A DNA stretch of 64,000 nt from Anaspis maculata (GCA_949128115.1 OX421963.1:58833306-58897305); one strand, 5' to 3'. Numbered from the stretch's first letter, positions 42,990-55,710 are shown. The notes: generated from the sequence alone by a model not told the origin. Made by a program: numbers and translations.

Positions 42990-44014
42990 CAGTGGCGCAG
43001 CCAGGGGGGGGGCTAGGGGGCTATAGCCCCCCCCCCAGACAGTCTCGCTATTTTATCGAAGCAATGAAAAATTTTGAACAAAATAAAAAAATTATTGTGT
43101 TCAACTGTTACCTTCTTTATCATTTAGAAAATAGATCATCAGTCTCTCTGTGTAAGAGTTGCACTGCGATTGGATTGCGCGTTTTTTTCAATTGGTGCGG
43201 AGAGAGAAACTCTTCCGGTTTAAGGACGGAGTTGAATTGGTAAGATAAGCGTTGCGGAATCAATCCCTGTGGGTTTATTTCCTGACAGAATCTCACCGTT
43301 TAGGTTTCTTCCGAAAGCTACAAGGATGCACTTTGGTTTGAGCCCATTGGCATTTCCAAAACCCAAAAATCAATTATTCATTCAAAAATAAAAATATATA
43401 TTTTTCGATTTTGGAAATGCCAATGGGCTCAAACCAAACTGCATCCTTGTATAGCTTTCGAGAGAGACCTAAATGGTAAGATTCTGTCAAGGAATGAACC
43501 CACAGAGATTATTGATTCCACAACGCTTATTTTACCGATAGGTATAACTCCGTCCTTAAGCAAGCATACTCACCCACCTATCAGGATTATTTTGTAACTT
43601 CGCGTTCACTAACAACTCGTTAGCGAACGATTATCGTTCAGACTGCCACTATCGATAGATCTAACAAGAGAACGAAAAACCGTATTTCGTGACCAGCTGC
43701 GTTCGGCCGTATCGTTTGTATGTGCCGAACGATCGTGTATGACGTTTCTACGTGCGCGCAGCGCAGCTGTCAGTTTGCAAGTGTCATTACTACCATTTAT
43801 TACTGTCATTTTCCCCCGCAAACCCGGGGAATACTGAATTTAATACCTACTTCAGTTTAAGGTAGATAACATTGGTACCACAATAATTATACTCGAAAAT
43901 AGGATGACCAAGGCCCTTTTTCCGGAGGGAGGGAGGGGGGTTCGCTTTTGGCGCAGTTTGCTTCGCTCGCATTCGTTAGCCCCCCCCCATGGCTAAATCC
44001 TGGCTGCGCCACTG
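42990..44014. mobile_element. Non-autonomous hAT element, 1,025 bp
   Basis: TIRs cagtggcgcagccagg and the exact complement are flanked by the perfect 8-bp duplication TAGTAAAC (42982-42989 and 44015-44022). TIRs starting CAG(T)G with an 8-bp duplication are diagnostic of hAT. G/C homopolymer runs sit just inside both ends. No transposase is encoded. A smaller palindrome (43220-43559) lies inside. Confidence 0.93.
43220..43559. repeat. Palindrome inside the hAT element
   Basis: Arms 43220-43385 and 43395-43559 are inverted copies, from taaggacggagtt to aactccgtcctta. They share blocks such as gcccattggcatttcc, with a ~10-bp AT-rich loop. It may be a MITE that inserted into the hAT element or part of that element's original structure. 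Confidence 0.75.
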
Positions 44015-44129
44015 TAGTAAACCCATTGTTGTTACCCATCATTAAAACAACCTACGAAAAGCTTCTAATAGATTTTCCATTTCACGACTGGGCAACCTCT
44101 ATCAACTTCAAGAGGATGCTGCAACAAAT

Positions 44130-44465
44130 TAATTAGTTCCGCGAGAACCAACCAAACGTTCCTCTAGGTGAAATTCTTCTTCATGACATTTGTCAATAAT
44201 AATAATTCTCTTGTACTTGATAATCCAACCAACATGGAACTCTGAATAACTGCAGTTGTACGCTAAACTGATTCGTTCGTTGAAACGGTTCGTTGTCCTA
44301 AACTGATTATAATTAACGAATGCGATTCTATGATAGGGTCCGAACCCTGATTCAACAAGCGCGATTAACAATAACAAAACGATTTTATTTTTATAACAAG
44401 ACGATCGTCTGCTCAATAATTATAAACCGAGTTATAAACAAACCCGTACGCGAAATTATTGAATT
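44130..44465 (-). repeat. LTR-like fragment, diverged
   Basis: On the minus strand, 44455-44380 reads ttcgcgtacgggtttg, then tttataactcgg and agacgatcgtc, closely following one end of the LTRs at 28575 and 48863. The rest to ~44130 is too diverged to align. No duplication was found. Confidence 0.4.
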
Positions 44466-44886
44466 TTCGATAGCAAGTTGTGCATAATACCGGATGCAAG
44501 TGCGCTTAAGGTAAGTTTATCTGGATCCTGTATGGATGACAGTGTGTATAATAACCGACGATTCTAAAACGAAAGTTTTTCGCAGAAGCACATTTTGCAC
44601 AAATCACCCTCTTTTCTCAACCTCATTCCGGTCTGTGCATTTCGCTACATTGCATTTCCGGGAATGTACAGCACCTTAAGGTCCTCGAGTGCTCTCCCAG
44701 TAACACTAATGATTTAAAATTCTAGAATTACATGGTATCGTTCTCGACGGTCTCAAAGAGCGTCGGCGTGATTTTGAATTTTTAAAGTGTTTTCGCGGTC
44801 CGCTCGTAAAATTTCACAGCTCTTTTCCTCGAATAGTTTGAAATACTCCTGTTTGACGGCCCCGCATTACCAATTTAGCCGTTGAT

Positions 44887-44918
<32 letters not shown>

Positions 44919-45335
44919 ACACACACACACACACACCCTGCGGGTAGGTACCTATATGGGTACGGGCGGACACCCTTGTATTGCCTGGCTCCTGGCTGGT
45001 CTTAGAAGTCAGGCGGGAAATACGCGCCCTCCACATGCAAGACGCCAAATCGTAACTACCCACATATACACAGACGATCTCATCCATTATGAGGCGCTCC
45101 ATTCGAGTATCCAAAACTGAAATATGTAGGAACTATTCCCGTTGAATAATAAAGAGGTCTTCCTTGACGAATACGTTGTTTCAGCACTTGAACAAGTCGT
45201 TTCGTTCTGTTCAATTTAACAGACTCTAACTGAAATGAATATTTAGCGGGACTCTTTCATACATCACACGCCCTTTCCACGCATTGCTGCTGCAGGGCAC
45301 ACTAATCCTATAGTCCGCTATAGTCCGGGAGGCAG
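44466..45335. other. Gene-free stretch with a CA microsatellite
   Basis: A (CA)n tract occupies 44887-44936. It creates a Cys/Val-alternating minus-strand frame that is an artefact. Nothing else was recognised. Confidence 0.5.
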
Positions 45336-45339
45336 TGAA

Positions 45340-45900
45340 CATTTTTGGTACTTATTTTCTCTGTCACCAAATATAGATAGGATTGTTCAGTTAGTGATAC
45401 TAACCATCTATTCCTAAGTCTGACTAAAATTTTGCGATGGGTTCCATGGGTGGAAAATACAAATGAGGTGAACTTATTTTCTCAGTCATGAATCTTTTAG
45501 ATGTACTAAAGTAGAAAGTAGATAATCAAGCTTCCAGAAAAAGCAATCTGGCTTATCTTCAGTGGAACAAAGTAAGTCTGGCTGAAGTGAATCCGCTGAT
45601 CGCAAAATGGGGTCTATTTATCGGAAACGTTACCCTTATTTTCTTAGGTTGAAAACCTCATATACAAATTGATATTATTATAAAGGAAAGTTCAAAATAA
45701 GTCTGGCTGATTTATGCAATTGGAAAATCCGTCTGGCGGCATTTTCAAATATGTATGCAAAAATACAAAATTATTGCCCTTATTTTCTCAGTCCTGAAAA
45801 TTTTACACATGATAGTCTATACCATATTGTAATAGAAAAAAACAAATCTGGCTATTGAACGGCTTTATGTAATTGTAATATGTAATTTTGAACACTCAAA
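45340..45900. repeat. Degenerate tandem array, ~125-160-bp unit
   Basis: The block cttattttctcagtc-like recurs near 45351, 45474, 45632 and 45779. A taagtctggctga-like block recurs between these. This gives about four diverged units. No open frame spans it. Confidence 0.55.
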
Positions 45901-46103
45901 TATAAATGGATAGCTGCTAAAAGCGCACCTCTAAATGCAACTGTTATATCCATATACAACTAAAATCATTACATCTTATGTATCACAACAAACACGTAAT
46001 AGTATTTCATCTTATCAGAGGCTGATGCGCCCTCGTTCTGCAAATTTCGACTTCGTGTCTGAAAATCACTTATATTATGTGACAGCCAACTCGTATCGTA
46101 AAC

Positions 46104-47181
46104 TAAACTGCGCAACAAATATGTTGTCGCAAGGGAGAAATTGGTCCGACTTTGGACCACAATAACTTTTGAATGACATAAACCATTCCGATTTTGTTTT
46201 CACGGTTAATGAGATCAGTCTTTTCGTTATTCACCTTCAGGAGGTGAAGATCAGGAAGCTTGATGTACAATATTTACAGGGTGCAATGTAAAACAGTGCA
46301 AAATTTTAGCAAATTTAACGGACTCCCATTTTCAGAATAATTTTTTTTTCACAAATGCAAATGAAAGGATCATGAAGCGTGATATTTTGGCTTGCGCCCA
46401 GTTTTGGAATTTTTTGAATCGGAACTCTGGTTCTGACTTTCATTTACTACAATCATTTATTTAAAATGATTTATTTTCTCTTGGAGGATGCTGATTTATC
46501 CTATCGCTACAAAAAGGACTATGTTAGCCTAGGGAGCCTGTCATCATCAAAAACTAAAATTGACCATCAGCATCAAGTTCAGGAGGTCAAACTCACAAAG
46601 AAAGCTTGTTTCAGTTGTGAAAATCTGATCCAATTAAATTTTTAAGAAAAACACCTGTGTCGCCCATTTTAAATGGGCCCCTTTTTTGAAGCCTTGATCA
46701 AGGTATTTCAGATGGTCTGCGAGTCAAGTTGCTGAAAACCATTTAAGCAACAATATTCGTGAATTGCAACCTCCCATCATCAGAGTAACATAGTCTTCTT
46801 TGTACCGATAGGATGAATCACCATCTTCCAAGAGAAAAAAATTATAAACTCAAAGCCAGACTTCCGATTTCTAAAATTTTGAAACTGGGCGCAAGCTAAA
46901 ACATAACGCTTTATAATCTTTTCATTTGCATTCGAGAAAAAAAATTATTCTGAAAATGGGGGTCCGTTTAATTTGCTAAAATTTTGTACTGTTTTACTAT
47001 TCACCCTGTAGATATTTTACATGGAGCTTCCAGATCTTCACCTCCTGAAGGTGAATAACGGAAAGACTGATCTCACTAACCGTCAAAACAGAATCAAAAT
47101 GGTCTGTGTCGTTCAAAAATTATTGGGGTCCAAACTCGGACCAATTTTTCCCTCGCGACAACATATTTGTTGCGCAGTTTA
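46104..47181. mobile_element. 1.08-kb foldback, same family as 19233-20486
   Basis: Ends taaactgcgcaac and gttgcgcagttta bound long arms (46104-~46540 and ~46780-47181). They carry mirrored blocks such as ttcaccttcaggaggtgaag and gcgcccagtttt. The arm order of motifs parallels the foldback at 19.2 kb. No transposase is encoded. Confidence 0.82.
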
Positions 47182-47184
47182 CTA

Positions 47185-48858
47185 TTACCATCACAAAATT
47201 ATTGCAGACCTCGTCGGTTCTCTCACTTCTCTCACTTCTCTCACTTGGTTGAATCAAACAAAAGTGTATCCAAATCCACTTGTGGACGTTGTATTCATTC
47301 GAGGCTTGATTTTTGTGCGATCACCGAATAATAGTATATTATTCAACAAGCGGGTAATGATTGCTTCTTACTCATGAAGATGCAGTTTGCCGACACGAGC
47401 CTTGGCGAGTGTCGTAAAGCATCCGAATGAGTAAAAGCCATTACCCGCGAGTAGAATACTATGCTTTATCCAGTCTTATTAAAAAATGCAGGCATGTATG
47501 CGCGTGATAATGCGTGCATTATTCAATAGGATTGGATAAAATAGATTCTTTCACAGTGACCAAACTCCGAAACTCTGACACCCTCTATTTAGTGAACGTT
47601 ACCGTACGTCCTACAGCTCAACTGTATGTGCCCAACGCCCATCAGAAACCATGTACCTAATCTTCCGCAATTTTATCCCGTGAATCCCCTGATATAATTT
47701 GGTGCTTATTGGATAACATATCTGCCCGGTCGTGAAACCACAACTTACTATCTACGCTCCCTTGAAAAATACGACATTACGGAACTTGTTCAGAACATAA
47801 AATAATAAGGCACCATAAACAAAAAAAAAACATATCTAACGTTGTGTTGGAGGTTGGTTTGTTGCAGAAGCAGGAGGAGGTAGCAGAACGCGTATCGTGC
47901 TACATGGTAAATACGGGAGCGGGTATTTGCTAAAAATGTTCAACGGCTGAAAACACTCTTCTCCATACCTCGTAGACCGTCCAATGGCAACAACAGGCCA
48001 CGCTGTCATATTATGCGACATAAAAGCCAACTACCTATATAAAAATACATGCTTGAACTTTCGACTCTAGTTTTAATATTGCTGAGTAATGTTTTGAGTC
48101 GAGTCCAAGGGGTGCCGGAGGGGCAGAAAACTCCTTCTTTCTGTGTGCTGCTCTTCGTCTGCTTGTCGTATCGACCTGTATTGTATTATGCACTCGACTT
48201 GACGAGCATTCGTTCATTTATTTTCCGGCTGCTTCTTCAACTCCCATCATCTACTCTCATTTTCTGGATGTTTCTTGTTTCTTTTATGTGTGGAGGAAAA
48301 GGGGGTGGGGCGAGCACCAAAACAGACGACCCAAACCCGTCACATTACAGCCACTCCAACATACACGATCATTATCGTCTTATGCCCATCTACTTTCAAG
48401 AATACAGCTTGAATTGGACATTTTCTCCTCAAATGAACCAGGTCAATTCTGTGATGGTTTTATGAGTAATGAAGTAACAACTGACAACGGTATCAGCAGC
48501 ATTTCTCAACGAGTGTTTCAATGAAAATTACAGTTAGAACAGTAGCCCAGCTCAATTTTTAATTAGAGAGTTTGTCCTATTATCGAGCAACTCAAAATAA
48601 ATAGCACTTCCTGGCGGAATGCGGAAAGGGTTTGTCCAAAGCCATCTGGTGCGTGACCAGACAGCTAAACGGGTGGAAAATAGAATTACAGCCCCGCTTC
48701 AGCTGCTGTGCTGCCGAAACCGTGCGACACCCACACACTTGTACACACACCCCACTGGATCAATTCCGAAATTCTGCGGTTTCTAATCGTCACTTTTCTA
48801 TTGCCGCATCTCGAAACTGCTCCTATAGTTCAAACTGAATCATTTTGATTTTGGTTTG
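47185..48858. other. Mostly unassigned; contains a ~130-bp palindrome
   Basis: A (tctcact) tandem lies at 47220-47250. A palindrome at 47330-47470 pairs gcgggtaatgattgcttc with gccattacccgc and contains actcat/atgagt. The remainder has no recognised element apart from the open frame noted at 48049. Confidence 0.4.
48049..48465 (+). CDS. Unrecognised 138-codon frame with a hydrophobic N-terminus
   Basis: It starts with ATG just after a tatataaaaatac string. The first ~20 residues (MLELSTLVLILLSNVLSRVQ) look like a signal peptide, followed by two further hydrophobic runs. The second half is hydrophilic with a GGKGGG stretch. I recognise no family, and there is no splice or homology evidence. 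It may be spurious. Confidence 0.15.
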   Translation: MLELSTLVLILLSNVLSRVQGVPEGQKTPSFCVLLFVCLSYRPVLYYALDLTSIRSFIFRLLLQLPSSTLIFWMFLVSFMCGGKGGGASTKTDDPNPSHYSHSNIHDHYRLMPIYFQEYSLNWTFSPQMNQVNSVMVL

Positions 48859-48862
48859 ATAT

Positions 48863-49376
48863 TGTTACGTATTTTGCGTACGGGTTCGTTTATAACTGGG
48901 ACGATCGTTTTATAACACACACTATTTCTTACTTCGTACTACAATGAATACATGCCAACAATTATTTACGCTTGGAAATATCGTAGGTACTACTTGCTTC
49001 TATCGCAACCGTTCGCTTCCAATTCAATAACTGCCCTCGAGCCGACTATTGTTATCTATATATTAGGTCCGACTGATTCATCTCGAATGTTCCATGCGTT
49101 TTCCAGCAGATTCCACAATGACCCGGTATATGATTTCGCGACGACTCCCGAAAAATCCCACACATTTCGAGGGCCATCACCAACGTGCGGTAAATACGGC
49201 ACCTCCGCCAAAACGGACAGATGTGTCTCAACCCACCGCTGAAGTCATCACGTTAACCGCAATGCCAAGCCATCACGATACTCTAGAAATGTCCAGAGCT
49301 CCGCATTTGTACACTGCGATCTAATGGAAGGGTCTAGAAAGATCGCGCGGGTTCTCCAGAATCGCCGCTCGTAACA
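48863..49376 (-). repeat. Solo LTR, gypsy family
   Basis: A 514-bp copy with ends TGTTACG...CGTAACA and the 4-bp duplication ATAT (48859-48862 and 49377-49380). It aligns throughout with the LTR at 28575 but is clearly diverged, so it is another subfamily; its interior is close to the window-edge fragment at 1-107. The internal region has been lost by LTR-LTR recombination. Confidence 0.93.
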
Positions 49377-49380
49377 ATAT

Positions 49381-50150
49381 GTAAGGCGAGAAATCCAATA
49401 AAAGCTTTTGAAACCAAAATGTACGGTTCCGGTGTAACATCTGCACTTTTTTTTTGTACGTCAGATGAACACTCGATGCGAACTGCAGTCAAGCAAGCTG
49501 GTATTTGCCCTGCTGATGCATATTCTCTTTAGCTGCTCTTTTCACCGCCCTTGTTTTGAAGATAACAGCCAATCTTGGGATGATCCCTCGGATGATACCT
49601 TTTTTTTTGTATCAGAGCAACGATTATTGGAAGAAATACAGGAAGTAGAATGAAACAATGCGTAGATATGTTTAGGGCTGATTGCATAATCGATTTTCAA
49701 GTGGAGTTTACTTCAAGTGGGTTCTGATTGTGACTTTGGGCATTCTGTTCCATGTTTTAGTGCGTTGAGGTTGAGGTTGAGGATGAGTAGACTTCAGATT
49801 CGATTATAAAATCGGCCGTAACAAAAATAAATGAAAAGTGCTCGGTCTAGCGGTCATAATTTGAATAGTTCATGCACCTGCGACACGAACAAGCTTATTA
49901 ATTGCACTTGTCAACAGCAATGGGTTGATTAAATACAACTGTTCTTTTGGTAACTGGGTGCGAATGGCAAGCAAGTGAGTCTCATTGACCTTTGTTGAGT
50001 GTCTCATAACATTTTCACTTTTTTCACGAATACAGTGATACCCTTGGGCGTTATCATATCGCTTTTGCCCAGTGTGACTGTTGAACTAAATGTTTCATAC
50101 TTACGATTTTTAGCGCATTTTCCATTTTGATGAAAATCGCTATTGCAACC
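49381..50150. other. Gene-free stretch
   Basis: There is a short ggttga repeat near 49767-49785. No gene or element ends were recognised. Confidence 0.35.
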
Positions 50151-50153
50151 GCT

Positions 50154-50196
50154 TTGTCCGTCCGTCCGTTCGTCCGTCCGTCCGTTCCTCGAACTC
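50154..50196. repeat. (CCGT)n microsatellite
   Basis: A gtccgtccgtccgttcgtccg tract borders the tandem array. Similar strings occur at 19855 and, inverted, at 21335. Confidence 0.8.
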
Positions 50197-50289
50197 CTCC
50201 CAAACTAGACGCCCTAGCTTTCTAATTTTTTCGCTGTTACATAGCTGCCACTCCCAAAGGAGGGCTAGGCTATATTGAATGTCTATATT

Positions 50290-51750
50290 TCGCCGCCAAC
50301 ATAGAGAAAACCGCCCCCGATAAACTTGAAATAACATGATATTGCAATTTCTCCCAGACCTACTGCTCTGGTGTTCTCATTTTATGAATAATACATAGCT
50401 GCCACTTATAAAAGTAAGCCCAGAAACATTCCGCCTTCAATATGCGCCGCCGATATGAAAAAAATTGCTAAAAACCGATTGAGATGTTTTCTTAAACATT
50501 TAGGAACTGCCAACTCAAATTGTGCAACATTTGCTTAGTCGAACGCTGCCACTCCCACACGCCGCCCCCAAAGCAAGAGATAAATGAAAAACATGAACCC
50601 AAAGACATAACAATCTAAGTCTTTCGCTATATAGATAGCTGACTAAAAATGGGAAAGGATAGGCTACTTGTGATATAGCGCCGCCTCCAGCTTCCGCCCC
50701 CCAAAAAAAAAGTGCAACTTTCAACAATTTAGACTGATTCAGATGTTGATGTTACCTCAAACATTCAGAAACTGTCAACTCAAACTGTGCAAGAATTTCT
50801 TTGCCAAACTTTGGCGCTCCCACACGCCGCCCCCAAAGCAAGAGATAAATGTAAAACATAAACCTGAAGACATAGCGATCTAATTCTTCTGCTATATAGA
50901 TAGTTTACTAAAAATGGGAAAAGATAGGCCACTTTTGATTAACCGCCGCCTCCAGCTCTCGCCCCACAAACAAAAAAAAAACAACTTTCACAATTTTCAC
51001 TGACTGTCATTTTTCTGTAAACATTCAGAAACTCCCAACTCAAACTGTGCACCAGTTACTTTGCCGAATGCTGCCGTCCCCAAACGCTGCCCTTGAAGTA
51101 AGAGATAAATATGAAAAACACAAACCCAAAGACATAACGATCTGATTCTTCCGCTATATGGATAGCTGACTGAAAATGGGAAAGTATAGGCTACTTTTGA
51201 TATGGCGCCGCCTCCAGCTTCCGCCCCCAAAAGAAAAAAGTGCAACTTTGAACCATTTTCACTGATTTGGATGTAAATTTTACCTCAAACATAGATAAAC
51301 TCCCAGCTCAAACTGTGCAAGAATTTCTTTGCCAAACTCTGCCACTCCCACACGCCGCCCCCAAAGTAAGGGATAAATGAAAAACATAAACCTGAAGATT
51401 AACGATCTAATTCTTTCGCTATATGTATCGATGACTAAAAATGTGAAGAGATAGGTCACTTTTGATTAGTCGCCGCCTCCAGTTTCCGCCCCCAAACAAA
51501 AAATGCAACTTTTATAATTTTCACTGATTTGCCATATTTCCTTACACATTTGGAAACCCTCAATAGTTACTTTCCCGAATGCTGTCGCCCCCACACGCTG
51601 CCCTCAAAGTAAGAGATGAATGAAAAACATAAACTTGAAGACATAACGATCTAATTCTTTCGCTATATGGATAGCCGACTAAAAATGGGAAAGAATAGGC
51701 TACTGTTGATTAGTGGCTGCTCCCAGCTTCCGCCTCCAAACAAAAAAATA
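50290..51750. repeat. Satellite-like tandem array, ~260-bp unit
   Basis: The landmark gccgcccccaaag (or gctgccctc/gctgccctt) recurs at 50561, 50826, 51086, 51354 and 51598, spacings of 265, 260, 268 and 244 bp. Each unit also repeats cgctatat, agctgactaaaaatggg and gccgcctccagcttccgcccc. A more diverged partial unit lies at 50290-50500. Repeated minus-strand frames (FFLLGAEAGGGAIS type) arise from unit repetition rather than a gene. Confidence 0.9.
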
Positions 51751-51774
51751 TTGATGATTGAAAGAATTTCCATT

Positions 51775-52668
51775 CAAATCTGTTTCATTGACAAGTACCC
51801 CATTCTGATAACAAAAAATCACAATGAGTTTCGACTGAAGAGAGTGGGCAAAGAATGATGTTTCTCCTTCAACCAAATTTCTTTACATTCATAATATGCC
51901 TCTTTGAGAAAATGCGCTACTGAGACTCACGCACGTGAAGGCATACTCACTTGTTTCTTTATTCGCTGAGGTCTTTATGAGAGTTGCATGGGGACATAAA
52001 AGGATAGAAACTTTACGATGAATGTTGGGAGCGATTGCACCTTTAGCCAGCGGCGTGTAAGGCTATTCGGGGAGGAACCTCCCAGGACCTCCGCAGACTT
52101 GGATACTGTTAGGTGTAACATTCGAACTAGCGAAATCACAGCGTAATGGCACCATAGATGAAGCTGGATTCCATAATCAGCGGTTTTTCGCAGCGGAGCG
52201 CAGCGAATGTTTTGCCTAGACCACATTTATAAATGTGATTGGTCCAAGTAAGAAATCACTCCGATCGGCTGTGAAAAACTTACATCATGAATTCAGCTTG
52301 ACACGAGTGAGGAACTGTGTTTTGACTCCCCAAATTGTTCTGCGGCTAGGACTGAAATTCATGTTTCATAGAATGTCCAGCACACATACAAGCATACCTA
52401 GGGAGTGGTTTTTGTCTAAAATAAGATCGCTGATTCCATTTTTTTTGGGTTCTTATTGCTGTCAACACCAGTTTTGAACACTCTATATGTCAATTTGAAA
52501 GTGCAAAAATAAGTACCTAAAGGATTCATTGAGTATTTGAATGTAATACTTACCTAATAACTATGTATAATCATGTATTTTATGAGTTTCATAATATTTC
52601 TGAATGTCAGGACATCGTTCATTACAAAATTGAAAATCTTTTATCACCGACAAAGTTTACGGAGTAGC
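51775..52668. other. Gene-free stretch
   Basis: I recognised no domain in frames at 51975-52477. Confidence 0.3.
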
Positions 52669-53809
52669 TAGAGCTAGTATATGGGTTATATAGTATAGTC
52701 TAGGATCTTTTCGGATAAAAAGCAATGCTAGAGGCAAGTCATGTTAAAGTTTGGCAACATACGTTTTTAGGGTATTTGGACCCCGCTGAATACGAAAACC
52801 ATTGTTGCCAAGCCGAATTTTGCACCGGAAGCCCGCAATGGGGGGTAAAGGGGAGGGAAGATCAAAAATCACTATTTTTCACCATTTTTGATGTCGGGAC
52901 TGCGGCCTGTCATTAACATAAAGTGAATTATATCATATCTTGATTCACTGAGGTCTTATACTACCATATTGACATGATTACTGTCAAAATTTATAGAGGG
53001 GGAAGACTGGTGGGGGGAATGTTGACTGTGTAGATGATTCTTCTTTTCTCTCGATTTTGAGTAAATATAAACATGCTTGGTATCGTTTCCGACTAAATTC
53101 CATATTCCCTATTCAACTATGGTGTTCAAATTGCAATAGAAGCAAGTTTGAACAAGTTTTACATGATGAAACATGTTTTTTGTCAATATTTTTTTACGTC
53201 TTTCAACTGTGTTATTTTACTGCAAATCGGCATTTTTTCTCAAAATTCTTGCGTAGTTCGTTAGTTTCATGTATTTACCATGATATAAACATCCAATTGA
53301 TCCGCCTCTACTTTTTTAAATATGAAGAAAAAATTTTTTTGTGGAAATTGTTTGGCCCTACTTTTCAACTTTGTTTTTTGCTGTATGATGTATGTATGAT
53401 CAAAACTCAAGTTTTTCATATTTTAAAAAGTGAAGACACACTTAGTATGTGAATGTATTGTGTAAAATACACCAGACTAACGAATTACGTAAAAATTGTC
53501 GAAAGAAAAACTCCGATTTGCTTTGAAATATCATAATTTATAGAATTAAAAAAAATACGCTAATGAAACTGAAGAGAACTTGGTGCAACCGAAGGCAGAT
53601 ACGCACATTACCCTAAATGTTAAGTTGAATAATACAATTATAGGTTTTATCATTCACATTTATTACATTCGATTTCTAAATCTCTTTATCTACCTCTTCC
53701 CTGGGTATTATTAGAGGAATGCGGCTTTTTCGAATATAGGTACATCACATGAACGTAAATTTTGAGGAGTTGTTCGTTTTTAGAGGTTGATGGTAGAGAA
53801 CACCTGCCC

Positions 53810-54262
53810 AAGACGTTCGAAAAAGGTGACTTTTCTTGGAGGTTTGATAGATCATCTCACGGAAATCCAAAAAAGGTAACCTTTTTTAGAGCATAATCAA
53901 ACATACCAAAGAATTTTTTTTTTGGAGCTGAAATAGAGCTTCTTGGAGAAGTTGGAGAAAGGTAACCTCAAGGGTAACCTTTGGAGCTTTAAAATTTTAT
54001 AAATAAAACATTTTGAATAAGTTCTAAAAAGGTAACCTTCTTTGGAGCTTGAGAGAACATCATAGAGAAGTTGGAAAAAGGTAACCTCTTTGGAGCTTAA
54101 TAGAACATCTCAAAGAAGTGCAAAAGTGGTAACATTTTTGGAGCTCAAGAGAACATCACAAAAAAGTTGGAATAAGGTATCCTCTCTGTATCTTAATAGG
54201 ACATATCAAAGCCGTTTGGAAGAGGTAACCGTTTCTCGAGCTCAATAGAACATCTCAGGTCT
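53810..54262. repeat. Minisatellite with a ~55-bp unit
   Basis: At least seven diverged units carry gaacatc..a.agaagttgga, ggtaacct and ttggagct. It sits in the loop of the 52.7-56.9-kb foldback. No coding potential was seen. Confidence 0.8.
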
Positions 54263-55074
54263 CTCTGAGAGGACCCTTGCCCACTGGGCATCAGGTTCTG
54301 ACATGAAAAACTCTTCTTTTGAAAAAAAGTACATTCTAGAATATCTCAGCTAAGGTTTTATTTATAATTATGAGGTGGAGGACCACAGTTTTTCATCATA
54401 CAATAAAATAATAGCAAAAAATAAAGTTAAAAAGTAGCGCCAAACAGTTTTCACAAAAAAATATTTTTTTCTTAAAAAAGTTGAAGGCACATCAGTTACA
54501 TGACTGTATTGTGTGAAATACACCAGACTAACGAACTACGCAAGAATTTTGAGAAAAAAATGCCGATTTGCAATAAATAACACAGTTCAAAGTGGTAAAA
54601 AAATATTGACAAAAAAACATGTTTTATCATCCAAAACTTGTTCAAACTTGCTCTTATTGCAATTTTGACCCCATAATTGAACTGAGAATATGAAACTTGA
54701 TAGGAAAAGATACCAAACATGTATATATTCACTCAAAATCAAGAGAAAAAAAGAATCATCTTCACAGTCAACATTCCCCCCACCAGTCGCCCCCCTATGG
54801 AATTTTCAGTGCCGTAACTAGGCTTGTTGGCGCCTGTGGCAAAGTAGCAATTGTGCGCTCCAAGGAAGTGAACATCCCAAGGGGACCAAGCTCCGCTAGA
54901 GCGCCGCAGACGAAATTTTTTTTGAATAATAATAATAATGCTAATAATAATCGCAAATTTAAGCTGGAAGCTTCCATATCCTCCCCCTCCGGATTTTTGG
55001 TCACAATGGGAACACAATTATCTATAAAAAAAACAATTCAAAATGGCCAATAAGATCATTATCATATTTTTAAA

Positions 55075-55383
55075 ATCTTCCACTCGAAACAATTAATTAC
55101 AATGAATCTGATTACAAAAAAGATGAAATCAATAATAAACTCATTCGGCTCCTGGAAGAATTTTTCAAACTCCCGGCCGTCCATTCTTTTGCAGTCGAGC
55201 TTCTCAACCCAGAAATAGAAACATTAATGCCCGATTTCACAAACGTGGTATCAAATTTTAGTTCGGTACCCAAACAGCGGATCAAATATTTAAAAGTGAA
55301 ACAAAATGCAAATCCGATTACTTCAAAGAAAGAAAATGATGAGAATACAAAATATGGCTCCTTGCCAATCCAATCCAAATAAT
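55075..55383 (+). CDS. Unassigned ~100-codon open frame without ATG start
   Basis: Between stops, the plus strand encodes an acidic then basic product with blocks RLLEEFFKLPAVHSFAVELL and NPEIETLMPDFTNVVSNF, ending in a Lys-rich tail. The first in-frame ATG is late (within the second block). Its residue composition looks protein-like, so it might be an exon fragment or relic gene captured by the hAT element. The minus strand is also open across it. No family was recognised. Confidence 0.25.
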
Positions 55384-55710
55384 CGATAAAGAAAAAAAGT
55401 TGGGGTAACACGCACTTGTCGCTTATTTTTTTATTACAAAGAAAAGCTCTGACACTACCCGCAAGATTTGTTCTATAAGCCAAAATAAAGGCTGACCCGC
55501 CTGTGTTTTGGTATCCAAATAATCACTTGGAGCCATATTTTGTGTTCCCATCATAATCTCCCCTTGATGTAACTGGGTTTGCATTTTGTTCCACTTTAAA
55601 AATTTGATCCTGTGTTTAGAACAGAACTAAAATTTAAACCACCTTTGTGCAATCGGGCATAAGATAAACTGATAATCTTTTCACACAAAAAAGTCTTCAA
55701 CAAGAAGTAA

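Noticed and set aside
44875..45114. A cysteine/valine-rich small protein.
   Set aside because: It is produced by translation of a CA microsatellite.
50515..51245. Repeated glycine-rich minus-strand frames as a gene family.
   Set aside because: They recur with the satellite unit length and follow unit decay, without start-site or domain conservation.
53810..54262. A CRISPR-like array of regularly spaced repeats.
   Set aside because: Units are contiguous diverged minisatellite copies without unique spacers, in eukaryotic DNA.
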